A model generated the notes under the pieces. It had not been told where the DNA came from. It saw nothing but the letters and a program-made list of their open reading frames with translations, and did not search any database. This document shows, piece by piece, positions 35,124 through 42,643 of a DNA stretch of 64,000 nucleotides (position 1 is its first letter; every line of letters starts with the position of its first letter). The position numbers and the translations under genes are program-made. Origin of the DNA: JBKCUA01 sp046318675 (GTDB lineage Bacteria > Pseudomonadota > Alphaproteobacteria > JAJTHO01); assembly GCA_046318675.1 (NCBI GenBank), contig JBKCUA010000033.1, forward strand, positions 62,001 through 126,000, written 5' to 3'.

Positions 35124-36886
35124 CGCCGTTATCTAGCACTATTCGTCTTTTGCTGCTGCGTGTTTTGGCGGCGGTTGGTGCTGTATTTGCGGGTATTTTA
35201 GCGGCTGGTGCGTTAATACCTTTTATTGCAGCAGACATTTATGCAATGTTGAGTGTATTGTTTATCGGATGTTTTTGGTTGTTGTTTTGGTTGTGGCGTA
35301 ATGCTCTTTATAAAGAAAAAACTGAAGCTGCTGAAAAAGCGGCGCATCGGGAAGAAACTTATCGTCGTGCCCTGCGCGCGCAATTGTTGTTTGAATATTA
35401 TTTTCGTGAAGCCCCAATTGGTATTGCTGCTATGACTAATAATGGCGTTCTGATTGCAGAAAATAATGTTTTTTCAAAATTTCTTGCGGGCGAGAATTTT
35501 TGGTCTTTATTGAGTGAGACGGATGGTAATCTGATCCGGTCTCAGTTGTCGGTGGCTCGTCAATATGGGCACGCACCTGCTCTTGAAATACCGTTGTTGG
35601 GTGGGGATAGAACCATTACTTTATACCTAGGGCACGTTCCGGAGGCACCCGACGGGGAAGAACGATTTGTTATTTATATTATTGATATTACAGGAAGAAA
35701 AAATCTTGAAGCTCAGTTTTCGCAATCGCAGAAAATGCAGGCTATTGGGCAACTAGCCGGTGGAATTGCTCATGACTTTAATAATGTTCTAACTGCGATT
35801 AGCGGTTTTTGTGAATTGTTGTTGCAGCGCCATCAGCCAACCGATCCCTCTTACCACGATATTTTTGAAATTCATCAAAATGCGGGGCGCGCTGCGGGAT
35901 TAGTGCGGCAACTGCTGGCTTTTTCAAGACAACAAAAGTTAACCCCTAAGGTGCTCAATATCGCCGAAGTTCTTGTGGAGTTGAGCAATCTTTTAGAGCG
36001 ACTTTTGGGAGAGAAGGTTAATCTGAAAGTAGAAAATGCTCGAGGCATTGGACTTATTAAGGTTGATAAAACACAGTTGGAACAAGTTATTATAAATCTT
36101 GCCATTAATGCTCGTGATGCTATCCGCGGCAATGGAACGGTGCGGATACGCACGGATAATTACAATGTTCCATTGGCGTTTACGTTGCGCGATGAGATGG
36201 TTATGCCTGGTGATTATCTTCGGATTCGTGTGACCGATAATGGTAGCGGTATTCCCGCAGAGGTATTGACGCGTATTTTTGATCCATTTTTTACAACTAA
36301 AAAATTAGGAGAAGGTACCGGTCTTGGGCTATCAACAGTTCTGGGAATTATGCGGCAAACGGGTGGGTATGTGTTTGTGGATACCAGTGTTGATATTGGC
36401 ACGACCTTTACGTTGCTAATCCCTTTGTATAAGGGTAACGAATTACCTGCTGAGGCGCCCTCGTTAAAAACAAGTATGGTTCTTCCAGAAACCCCAAAAC
36501 CGCAGGTGTCTAAAGGGCGAGTTATTCTTTTGGCTGAGGATGAAGATGCAGTACGAACGTTTACGAGCCGCGCCTTGCGCAATAAGGGTTACACAGTATT
36601 GGAAGCGCGCCATGGTGGAGAAGCTTTGGAGATTATTAAAAGTGGCCAAGCTATATCTCTTTTACTGACAGATGTTATGATGCCGGAAATGGATGGTGTA
36701 ACATTGTTGCGGTTAGCGCGGGATATTAATCCTGAATTACCCGTGGTGTGTATGTCGGGATATGCGGAGGAGAGTTTGCGTGCTCAGCTCAATAATCAAG
36801 AGCAGATTGGGTTTATCAGCAAGCCGTTTAGCTTAAAGCAAATTACTACGTTGATTCAAGAAACTCTTGAGGCGATACCTTCGTGA
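35120..36886 (+). CDS. cckA: Hybrid histidine kinase CckA
   Basis: A 588-residue kinase/phosphatase at the top of the CtrA pathway. It has two N-terminal membrane spans (about 10-60), a PAS-like region, a HisKA domain with IGQLAGGIAHDFNNVLTAIS (His about 218), an HATPase domain (NLAINARDAI, DNGSGIP, GEGTGLGLSTV) and a C-terminal receiver with TDVMMPEMDG (Asp about 518). Signal flows to ChpT, then CtrA and CpdR. It is shorter than Caulobacter CckA, with only one clear PAS unit. It overlaps flhB and lolA by 4 bp. Confidence 0.95.
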   Translation: MTPLSSTIRLLLLRVLAAVGAVFAGILAAGALIPFIAADIYAMLSVLFIGCFWLLFWLWRNALYKEKTEAAEKAAHREETYRRALRAQLLFEYYFREAPIGIAAMTNNGVLIAENNVFSKFLAGENFWSLLSETDGNLIRSQLSVARQYGHAPALEIPLLGGDRTITLYLGHVPEAPDGEERFVIYIIDITGRKNLEAQFSQSQKMQAIGQLAGGIAHDFNNVLTAISGFCELLLQRHQPTDPSYHDIFEIHQNAGRAAGLVRQLLAFSRQQKLTPKVLNIAEVLVELSNLLERLLGEKVNLKVENARGIGLIKVDKTQLEQVIINLAINARDAIRGNGTVRIRTDNYNVPLAFTLRDEMVMPGDYLRIRVTDNGSGIPAEVLTRIFDPFFTTKKLGEGTGLGLSTVLGIMRQTGGYVFVDTSVDIGTTFTLLIPLYKGNELPAEAPSLKTSMVLPETPKPQVSKGRVILLAEDEDAVRTFTSRALRNKGYTVLEARHGGEALEIIKSGQAISLLLTDVMMPEMDGVTLLRLARDINPELPVVCMSGYAEESLRAQLNNQEQIGFISKPFSLKQITTLIQETLEAIPS

Positions 36887-37509
36887 AACTCGTTATGCTG
36901 ATGATGGTTTTTTTAATAGCGGCGAATGCACAGGCGCAGGAAAATCTTCCGTTGCCTGCCCATGAAGTTGTAGAGCCTCTTTCCCCTTCTGAAGCAGCAG
37001 TATGGCGGGATCGCCTTGAAAAAAAACTTAATACGGTACATATGCTCACTGCAGATTTTGAACAGAGCGGCGGCGGTGATATTCTACAGGGTCAGCTAAC
37101 ATTGGCACGTCCGAATCGATTGCGTCTGGCATATATGCCGCCGCCCCGCTGGCTGTTTATTGGAACTGGTGAGCATTTTGTTTACTATGATGTTGATTTA
37201 AAACAGGTTACTTATATAAGTGAAGAAGATGTTCCGGTGGCTTTTTTGCTGCGGCCTTCTATTTCTTTAGAACAAAAAGATTTGAAGTTCACGTTCTATG
37301 AGGGCAACAATGATATCTATGTGCTGACGAGTCGTCCGGGCAAGGCAGCCTGTACATTTATTTTTGATAAAGAAAAACTCGAATTGCACGGCTGGTATTT
37401 CTTTGATCAAAACGGTACCCTGGTGACGGTGCGGCTGAACAATGTTGCGCTCAATAAAAAGGTGAACAACGATTTGTTTAAGTTTACAGATCCCAATCGG
37501 CCTAAATAA
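36883..37509 (+). CDS. lolA: Outer-membrane lipoprotein carrier LolA
   Basis: A 208-residue periplasmic protein with a signal peptide (LVMLMMVFLIAANAQAQ). The LolA-like beta half-barrel includes LTADFEQSGGGDILQGQLTL, RPNRLRLAYMPP and YDVDLKQVTYI. It shuttles lipoproteins from LolCDE to the outer membrane. The ATG overlaps the cckA end. Expected clients here include the predicted lipoproteins at 11644, 25439 and 42408. Confidence 0.9.
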   Translation: MKLVMLMMVFLIAANAQAQENLPLPAHEVVEPLSPSEAAVWRDRLEKKLNTVHMLTADFEQSGGGDILQGQLTLARPNRLRLAYMPPPRWLFIGTGEHFVYYDVDLKQVTYISEEDVPVAFLLRPSISLEQKDLKFTFYEGNNDIYVLTSRPGKAACTFIFDKEKLELHGWYFFDQNGTLVTVRLNNVALNKKVNNDLFKFTDPNRPK

Positions 37510-37522
37510 AAACCGTAAACAC

Positions 37523-37596
37523 TGGAGCGGGTGAAGGGAATCGAACCCTCACTGGCAGCATGGGAAGCTGCTGTTCTACCATTGAACTACACCCGC
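37523..37596 (-). tRNA. tRNA-Gly (anticodon CCC)
   Basis: On the minus strand the acceptor stem is GCGGGTG with CACCCGC. The anticodon stem GCAGC/GCTGC closes the loop TTCCCAT, giving anticodon CCC. The T-arm is AGGGTTCGATTCCCT, and an encoded CCA is included. It is convergent with lolA. Confidence 0.93.
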
Positions 37597-37654
37597 AGGC
37601 GGCGCACCCTAGGCAAGGTTGCCGGATAAATCAAGTTGCTCTTGAGCGATAGGG

Positions 37655-37837
37655 CTAGCGTTGAATCCGTCCGTCCCGAGTTTCCACTACAATACCGCCG
37701 GGGGCGCGGTGACTTCCATCCGGGGCGGGGCGTAATCGCCCATCACCATCAATGACGTGCAATGTGGGATTATCGTCGAGGGCAAAGGCCGCTCCGGACA
37801 ATCCTGTAAAAAGCAATGCAAGAAAAAAGAAGCGCAT
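37655..37837 (-). CDS. Small secreted hypothetical protein, 60 aa
   Basis: A short protein with a clear signal peptide (MRFFFLALLFTGLSGAAFA, cleaved before LDDNP). The mature part, of about 40 residues, is charged (VIDGDGRLRPAPDGSHRAPG). I do not recognise it. The ATG at 37837 was chosen over an in-frame TTG at 37849. No strong ribosome binding site is seen. It is divergent from tlyA. Confidence 0.5.
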   Translation of the reverse strand: MRFFFLALLFTGLSGAAFALDDNPTLHVIDGDGRLRPAPDGSHRAPGGIVVETRDGRIQR

Positions 37838-37921
37838 GACATTATTCAAGCACGGCCAGTGATGGTGTCAAGAACTATGGACTATGGACGGAACGGTTGG
37901 GGGCGTATAATTTTCTTCCTT

Positions 37922-38662
37922 ATGTCTCGTCTTGATGAACGATTGCTTGCTTTAGGGCTTGTTAGTACTCCGGAAGCAGCCCACGGGTTGATTCTACGCG
38001 GCATGGTGTTGGTGGATGATCGCCCGGTGACCAAGGCGGGAGTTAAAGTGTCTCAAAACGCCGTGGTGCGCCTCAAGGCGGGGGCGGGAGAGCGGGTGTG
38101 GGTGTCTCGCGGTGCTTATAAGTTATTGAAGGGGATTGAATTTTTTGCGCCAAAGGTGACTGGGGCGGTGTGTCTTGATATTGGTGCGTCAACGGGCGGA
38201 TTTACGGAGGTACTGCTTCATGCTGGCGCGGTGAAAGTATATGCCGTGGATGTTGGTTATGGTCAGCTGGCATGGGCGTTGCGTCAGGATGCGCGGGTGG
38301 TTGTTCTTGATCGCTGTAATGCCCGGCATTTGACGATAGAGCATCTCTCAGAATCGGTAGACGCGGTGGTATGTGATGCGAGTTTTATCAGTCTTTCTAA
38401 AGTCTTAGAGGTGCCGCTGGGGTTTGTGCGGCCTGGGGGGTGGTTAATTGCCCTTGTAAAGCCACAATTTGAAGTCGCGCCGGAGTTTATTGAAAAAGGA
38501 GGGATTGTTCGGGATGCGGTTGTACAGCAGGGAGCGGTCGATAATGTGGCGGCTTGGCTGGCGGCACAACCGGGTTGGCAGGTGGACGGGGTGATAGCAA
38601 GCCCCATTACTGGGCAAGAAGGAAACAAAGAATTTTTACTGTATGGACACTTTATTGGATAG
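37922..38662 (+). CDS. tlyA: TlyA-family rRNA 2'-O-methyltransferase
   Basis: A 246-residue protein. An N-terminal S4 RNA-binding domain (RLDERLLALGLVSTPEAAHG) is followed by an FtsJ-like methyltransferase domain with the SAM motif LDIGASTGGFTEVLLHAG and the KPQFEV motif. TlyA methylates cytidines in 16S and 23S rRNA. The ATG at 37922 starts the S4 domain. The longer in-frame extension upstream is antisense to the small secreted gene and was rejected. tlyA usually follows dxs in this class, but here it is isolated. Confidence 0.92.
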   Translation: MSRLDERLLALGLVSTPEAAHGLILRGMVLVDDRPVTKAGVKVSQNAVVRLKAGAGERVWVSRGAYKLLKGIEFFAPKVTGAVCLDIGASTGGFTEVLLHAGAVKVYAVDVGYGQLAWALRQDARVVVLDRCNARHLTIEHLSESVDAVVCDASFISLSKVLEVPLGFVRPGGWLIALVKPQFEVAPEFIEKGGIVRDAVVQQGAVDNVAAWLAAQPGWQVDGVIASPITGQEGNKEFLLYGHFIG

Positions 38663-38725
38663 TTTTTCTTTAGTTTTTTCTTTTGACCTTTGATGGTGCG
38701 CGGCTTACATATCATCTATATTTTT

Positions 38726-39364
38726 ATGGTTTCTGCTTCCCGCCACGTTGTTCACTTGCATGAAAATGATCTGCCCGCTGGTTTAGTATGGGGGGCGGCG
38801 GTGGGGGTGGATAGTGAGACTATGGGTCTTAATTTGCAAAGGGATAGGCTGTGCTTGGTGCAGCTTTCCAGTGGTGACGGCACAGCGCATTTAGTACGCT
38901 TTGCCAATGGTAATTTTGATGCACCGAATTTACGGGCGTTGCTGGTGAACCCGGCGGTGACAAAAATTTTTCATTATGCCCGGTTCGATGTGGCGGCATT
39001 TTTGCAATATTTGGGCGTCATAACAATGCCGGTATTTTGTACGAAAATTGCATCGCGCTTGATACGTACATTTTCCGATCGGCATGGTCTGAAAGAGTTA
39101 GTGAAAGAAATTTGCGGTATTGATTTATCGAAGCAGCAACAAAGCTCTGATTGGGGGGCTCCAAGTCTTAATAATGAGCAATTACAATACGCTGCTTCTG
39201 ACGTTCTTTATTTACACGCGTTGAGGGATGAGCTTGTCAAACGGTTGACGCGTGAGGGACGATTGGAGTTGGCGCACGAATGCTTTGCCTTTTTACCTAC
39301 TCGGGTACGATTGGATTTGTTGGGATGGGGGCAATCTTTTGAGAATGATGTTTTTAGTCATTGA
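38726..39364 (+). CDS. rnd: Ribonuclease D
   Basis: A 212-residue 3'-5' exoribonuclease with a single DEDD domain and no HRDC domain, the short form common in Alphaproteobacteria. Motifs: VGVDSETMGL (Exo I), FHYARFDVAAF (Exo II) and YAASDVLYLHALRDEL (Exo III). HGLKELVKEICGIDLSKQQQ is the conserved helical part. Two upstream ATG/TTG codons (38690-38693) could extend it by 11-12 residues. None has a strong ribosome binding site. Confidence 0.92.
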   Translation: MVSASRHVVHLHENDLPAGLVWGAAVGVDSETMGLNLQRDRLCLVQLSSGDGTAHLVRFANGNFDAPNLRALLVNPAVTKIFHYARFDVAAFLQYLGVITMPVFCTKIASRLIRTFSDRHGLKELVKEICGIDLSKQQQSSDWGAPSLNNEQLQYAASDVLYLHALRDELVKRLTREGRLELAHECFAFLPTRVRLDLLGWGQSFENDVFSH

Positions 39365-39381
39365 AGATTTTTTTAGTACTG

Positions 39382-39396
39382 TTAATACTTTTTTAG
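39382..39396 (+). promoter_or_regulatory. Candidate CtrA-binding site upstream of ctrA
   Basis: TTAA (39382-39385), seven bases, TTAG (39393-39396). This differs by one base from the CtrA consensus TTAA-N7-TTAA. It lies 62 bp before the ctrA start. A TTAACC half-site is found closer in, at about 39431-39436. CtrA autoregulation is known in Caulobacter, so a site here is expected, but proof is lacking. Confidence 0.5.
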
Positions 39397-39458
39397 GACT
39401 ATCGCATCAAAGGTTGCCGGAAATTATCGTTAACCATAAAAAATAAGGAGATTCTTCC

Positions 39459-40202
39459 ATGCGTATCTTGTTGATTGAGGATGATAGCTCTGTTTCCAAG
39501 GCCATTGAGTTAATGCTCAAATCCGAGGGGATGGTCGTTGATGTGGCTGATCTGGGCGAAGAGGGGCTCGAAATCGGCAAAATTTATGATTACGATGCTA
39601 TTGTGCTCGATTTGGGGTTGCCGGATATGGATGGATATGATGTCCTCAAGCGGTTCCGTCAGGCGAAAGTGAATACCCCTGTTTTGATTCTGTCCGGGTT
39701 GGCTCAGCCCAGCGATAAAGTAAAGGGTCTTGGTTTTGGAGCCGATGATTTTATCAGTAAGCCGTTTGATAGGGCAGAGCTTCTGGCGCGTATTAACGCT
39801 ATCGTTCGGCGCAGTAAGGGACATTCGCAGCCAACAATTCAAACAGGTCGTTTGACTGTCAATTTACAGACCCAGACTGCTTATGTGGATGAAAAAATTC
39901 TGCCGTTGTCGAATAAAGAATATGCGATTATTGAGTTGTTATCGCTGCGTAAAGGTGTGACGATTACCAAGGAAATGTTCTTGAATCACCTTTATGGTGG
40001 GTTGGATGAGCCAGAGCTTAAGATTGTGGATGTGTTCATCTGCAAGCTTCGTAAAAAGCTCGCCCTTGCTACTGGAAATGCAAAATATATTGAGACCGTA
40101 TGGGGGCGTGGCTACGTATTGCGTGACGTGGATGAAGATGCCAAGCTAGCAACAAAGAAAGTTTCCGTGCCCCAAGTAGCTCCGCTATCCGAGGCGGTGT
40201 AG
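39459..40202 (+). CDS. ctrA: Cell cycle response regulator CtrA
   Basis: A 247-residue OmpR-type regulator. The receiver has EDD at 7-9 and the phospho-acceptor D51 (AIVLDLGLPDMDG). The winged-helix domain has LSNKEYAIIELLSLRKGVTI, KIVDVFICKLRKKL and IETVWGRGYVLRD, nearly identical to family members. AAGGAG precedes the ATG. The C-terminal tail is longer than in Caulobacter (231 residues) and ends SEAV and not in the Ala-Ala degron. The 3' end overlaps the convergent rmlA by 18 bp. Confidence 0.96.
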   Translation: MRILLIEDDSSVSKAIELMLKSEGMVVDVADLGEEGLEIGKIYDYDAIVLDLGLPDMDGYDVLKRFRQAKVNTPVLILSGLAQPSDKVKGLGFGADDFISKPFDRAELLARINAIVRRSKGHSQPTIQTGRLTVNLQTQTAYVDEKILPLSNKEYAIIELLSLRKGVTITKEMFLNHLYGGLDEPELKIVDVFICKLRKKLALATGNAKYIETVWGRGYVLRDVDEDAKLATKKVSVPQVAPLSEAV

Positions 40203-41090
40203 TGGATCCCTGTCGTTGAGGAGTCTATTTAAGTAGGCTCCATAGCTGTTTTTGCTATATATTTTGGCCGTTTCTTTGAGTTGGCTGTCGTCGATCCATC
40301 CTTGACGCCAAGCGATTTCTTCAAGGCACGCAATCGCCCGTCCCATTTGTTTTTGCATGGTTTGCACGAAATGTTGTGCTTCCAGTAAACTTTCGAATGT
40401 GCCGGTATCAAACCATGCGAAGCCGCGCCCCATACGTTCAACGTATAGGGTTTTTTCCTCTAAATAGAGACGGTTGAGATCGGTTATCTCCAGCTCCCCC
40501 CGCGATGATGGTTTTAGTTGCCGTGCTTTGTCCACGACGGTGTGATCATAAAAGTAAAGCCCTGTGACGGCAAAATTTGAGGCTGGATTTTTGGGTTTTT
40601 CTTCGATGGAAATTGCACGGCCGTCGTTATCAAAGCCAAGAACGCCAAAGCGTTCGGGGTCACTGACGTAGGAGCCGAATACAGTAGCTCCCTTCTGGGC
40701 GCGTCGCGTGGCGGCATACAGCCGACCGGTAAGGCCCTCGCTGTAGAAAATATTGTCCCCCAATACCAAGCTGGCCGGGGCACCGCTGAGAAATTCTTCG
40801 CCTAAGAGGAATGCTTGCGCCAGGCCATCAGGCGACGGCTGTGCAACGTAGGAAAAGCGGACACCAAACCGCTCCCCGGTACCAAGAAGGCGACGGAAAG
40901 CCGGTTGATCGTCCGGGGTGGTGATGATCAAGATATCCTGTATCCCTGCCAACATCAGGGTGGACAGGGGGTAATACACCATGGGCTTGTCGTAGATGGG
41001 GAGCAGCTGCTTTGAAACGCCCATGGTGATGGGGTAAAGTCTGGTGCCTGAACCGCCGGCGAGGATGATGCCTTTGTAAGGTGTTTGCAT
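40185..41090 (-). CDS. rmlA: Glucose-1-phosphate thymidylyltransferase
   Basis: A 301-residue enzyme forming dTDP-glucose from dTTP and glucose 1-phosphate, the first step to dTDP-rhamnose. The nucleotide-binding start is GIILAGGSGTRLYPITMGVSKQ-like (ILAGGSGTRLYPITMGVSKQ), with DKPMVYYPLSTLM, VLGDNIFY and EEKPKNPASNFAVTGLYFYD. The length is typical. It overlaps the end of ctrA tail to tail by 18 bp. Confidence 0.96.
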   Translation of the reverse strand: MQTPYKGIILAGGSGTRLYPITMGVSKQLLPIYDKPMVYYPLSTLMLAGIQDILIITTPDDQPAFRRLLGTGERFGVRFSYVAQPSPDGLAQAFLLGEEFLSGAPASLVLGDNIFYSEGLTGRLYAATRRAQKGATVFGSYVSDPERFGVLGFDNDGRAISIEEKPKNPASNFAVTGLYFYDHTVVDKARQLKPSSRGELEITDLNRLYLEEKTLYVERMGRGFAWFDTGTFESLLEAQHFVQTMQKQMGRAIACLEEIAWRQGWIDDSQLKETAKIYSKNSYGAYLNRLLNDRDPLHRLG

Positions 41091-41157
41091 AACTTTTTGA
41101 GTATGCCGGGGCAGAGGGAGGAGTGCAACGGCCGTTTGTTAGCGCGACATCATTCTT

Positions 41158-42405
41158 TTATGCCCCATACGCATCCCACAAATTCTGATACGTTGGCCGT
41201 GGGCGAATAACCCGCCAGTTATTTCCGCACACCAAGATTTCCGGTGCGGGCAGGCGGATGTTATAGGTACTGCCCATGACAGAACCGTAGGCTCCTACGT
41301 CCAAGATCACCAGCCGATCCCCTTGGGCTACTTCGGCCATCTCAAGATTTTTGGCAAATACATCAGTACTTTCACATACCGGGCCGACGATATCATAGCG
41401 ATGCTGGGGGTTTGCTGAAGCTTCTTGCACGGGGCGAATGCGGTGCCGGGCATCGTAGAGGGCGGTGCGTTTAAAATCGTTCATCCCGGCATCAATAATG
41501 ACAAATTCTCGTTCGGGCGTGGTTTTGAGATGGAGTACTTCCGTTACTAAAATCCCGGTGGTACCCGTGAGCCAGCGGCCAGGCTCCAAAATCAAACTAA
41601 CACCCAAAGGATCGGTGATACGCTTAATCATTGCTGCGTATTCTTGAATATCGGGAATTACCTCGTCTTGGTAAGTAATGCCAAGACCGCCGCCGAGATC
41701 AAGGTGGGTCAGGGGATACCCGGCACCACGCAAATCGGCAAATAATCGGGCGACTTTGGCAAAAGCGTCGGCAAACGGCTCCAACCGGGTGAGTTGCGAG
41801 CCAATATGCACCGCTAATCCCTGAGGCCTGATGCCGGGCAAATTGGCGGCCAAGGCCAATAGGTGGGGGACTTCCTCAAAGGCAATCCCGAATTTGCTAC
41901 TGTACTTGCCAGTGGTGATTTTTGCGTGTGTTCTGGCATCCACGTCGGGATTGACGCGCAGGGCTATATTGGCACTGGTATTCAGCTCGGTGGCAACGGC
42001 ACTGAGTAGGCGTAACTCACTTTCGGATTCAATGTTTAGTTGAAAAATACCCTCATGTAAGGCACTGGCCAGCTCGGCTTTGGTTTTACCAACCCCTGAA
42101 AAGACAATACGATCCGGGGCAATGCCAGCCTTGCGGGCAAAAAACAATTCGCCGCCGGACACAACATCGGCTCCTGCACCAAGACCCGCAAATAATGATA
42201 AAATAGCGGGATTACAATTTGATTTCATAGCAAAGCAAAGGCGAACGTCTCGATCGGCAAAGGCGGCAGCAGCGGCGCGATAGTTCGTCTCCAGCGCGTG
42301 TTGACTATAGCAATACAATGGTGTGCCCACGGCATCGGCCAGTGCTTGCACCGACACCTTTTCAGCATGAAGAACACTGTTATGATAAGAAAATGAAGGA
42401 TTCAT
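41158..42405 (-). CDS. lysA: Diaminopimelate decarboxylase
   Basis: A 415-residue PLP enzyme converting meso-diaminopimelate to lysine. The PLP-binding Lys lies in LCFAMKSNCN, the Gly-rich PLP loop in HLDLGGGLGI, and the active-site Cys motif in GPVCESTDVF. It begins 2 bp after a small lipoprotein gene on the same strand, a pairing seen in many Proteobacteria. Confidence 0.96.
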   Translation of the reverse strand: MNPSFSYHNSVLHAEKVSVQALADAVGTPLYCYSQHALETNYRAAAAAFADRDVRLCFAMKSNCNPAILSLFAGLGAGADVVSGGELFFARKAGIAPDRIVFSGVGKTKAELASALHEGIFQLNIESESELRLLSAVATELNTSANIALRVNPDVDARTHAKITTGKYSSKFGIAFEEVPHLLALAANLPGIRPQGLAVHIGSQLTRLEPFADAFAKVARLFADLRGAGYPLTHLDLGGGLGITYQDEVIPDIQEYAAMIKRITDPLGVSLILEPGRWLTGTTGILVTEVLHLKTTPEREFVIIDAGMNDFKRTALYDARHRIRPVQEASANPQHRYDIVGPVCESTDVFAKNLEMAEVAQGDRLVILDVGAYGSVMGSTYNIRLPAPEILVCGNNWRVIRPRPTYQNLWDAYGA

Positions 42406-42407
42406 TT

Positions 42408-42539
42408 TTATCGAGCGTTCGGGTTGGGATACGCGCGGGGATACCCCGGTTGGGCATCATCGGGCATTTTTACTCCGCCCCGAGTACCGCAGGCGGCAAG
42501 GGTTAATAAAAAAACAAAAAGACTCAACAAGCGTAGCAT
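42408..42539 (-). CDS. lptM: Small lipoprotein upstream of lysA (LptM/YifL-like)
   Basis: A 43-residue lipoprotein with signal LLSLFVFLLTLAACGT (lipobox LAAC) and a short hydrophilic tail rich in Pro and Tyr (DDAQPGYPRAYPNPNAR). Size, lipobox and position immediately before lysA match LptM/YifL, which in E. coli helps assemble the LPS translocon LptD. The gene symbol is based on position and size. The functional link is inferred from the family. Confidence 0.7.
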   Translation of the reverse strand: MLRLLSLFVFLLTLAACGTRGGVKMPDDAQPGYPRAYPNPNAR

Positions 42540-42601
42540 TTTACTACCTATCGGCGATTGCTGAGAAAAAAGCAACGGCGAAGAACCAGTGTGGGTATGG
42601 G

Positions 42602-42616
42602 TTAACTATAAATTCA
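42602..42616 (+). promoter_or_regulatory. Weak candidate CtrA site upstream of flhA
   Basis: TTAA (42602-42605), seven bases, TTCA (42613-42616), 28 bp before flhA. The second half-site has one mismatch to TTAA. flhA homologues are early flagellar genes under CtrA in related species. Confidence 0.3.
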
Positions 42617-42643
42617 CTTTTCCCGCCGACAGCATAAGCATCT

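Noticed and set aside
37757..37921. N-terminal extension of TlyA by 55 codons
   Set aside because: It runs antisense through a small gene with a clear signal peptide and adds no conserved sequence. The S4 domain starts at 37922.
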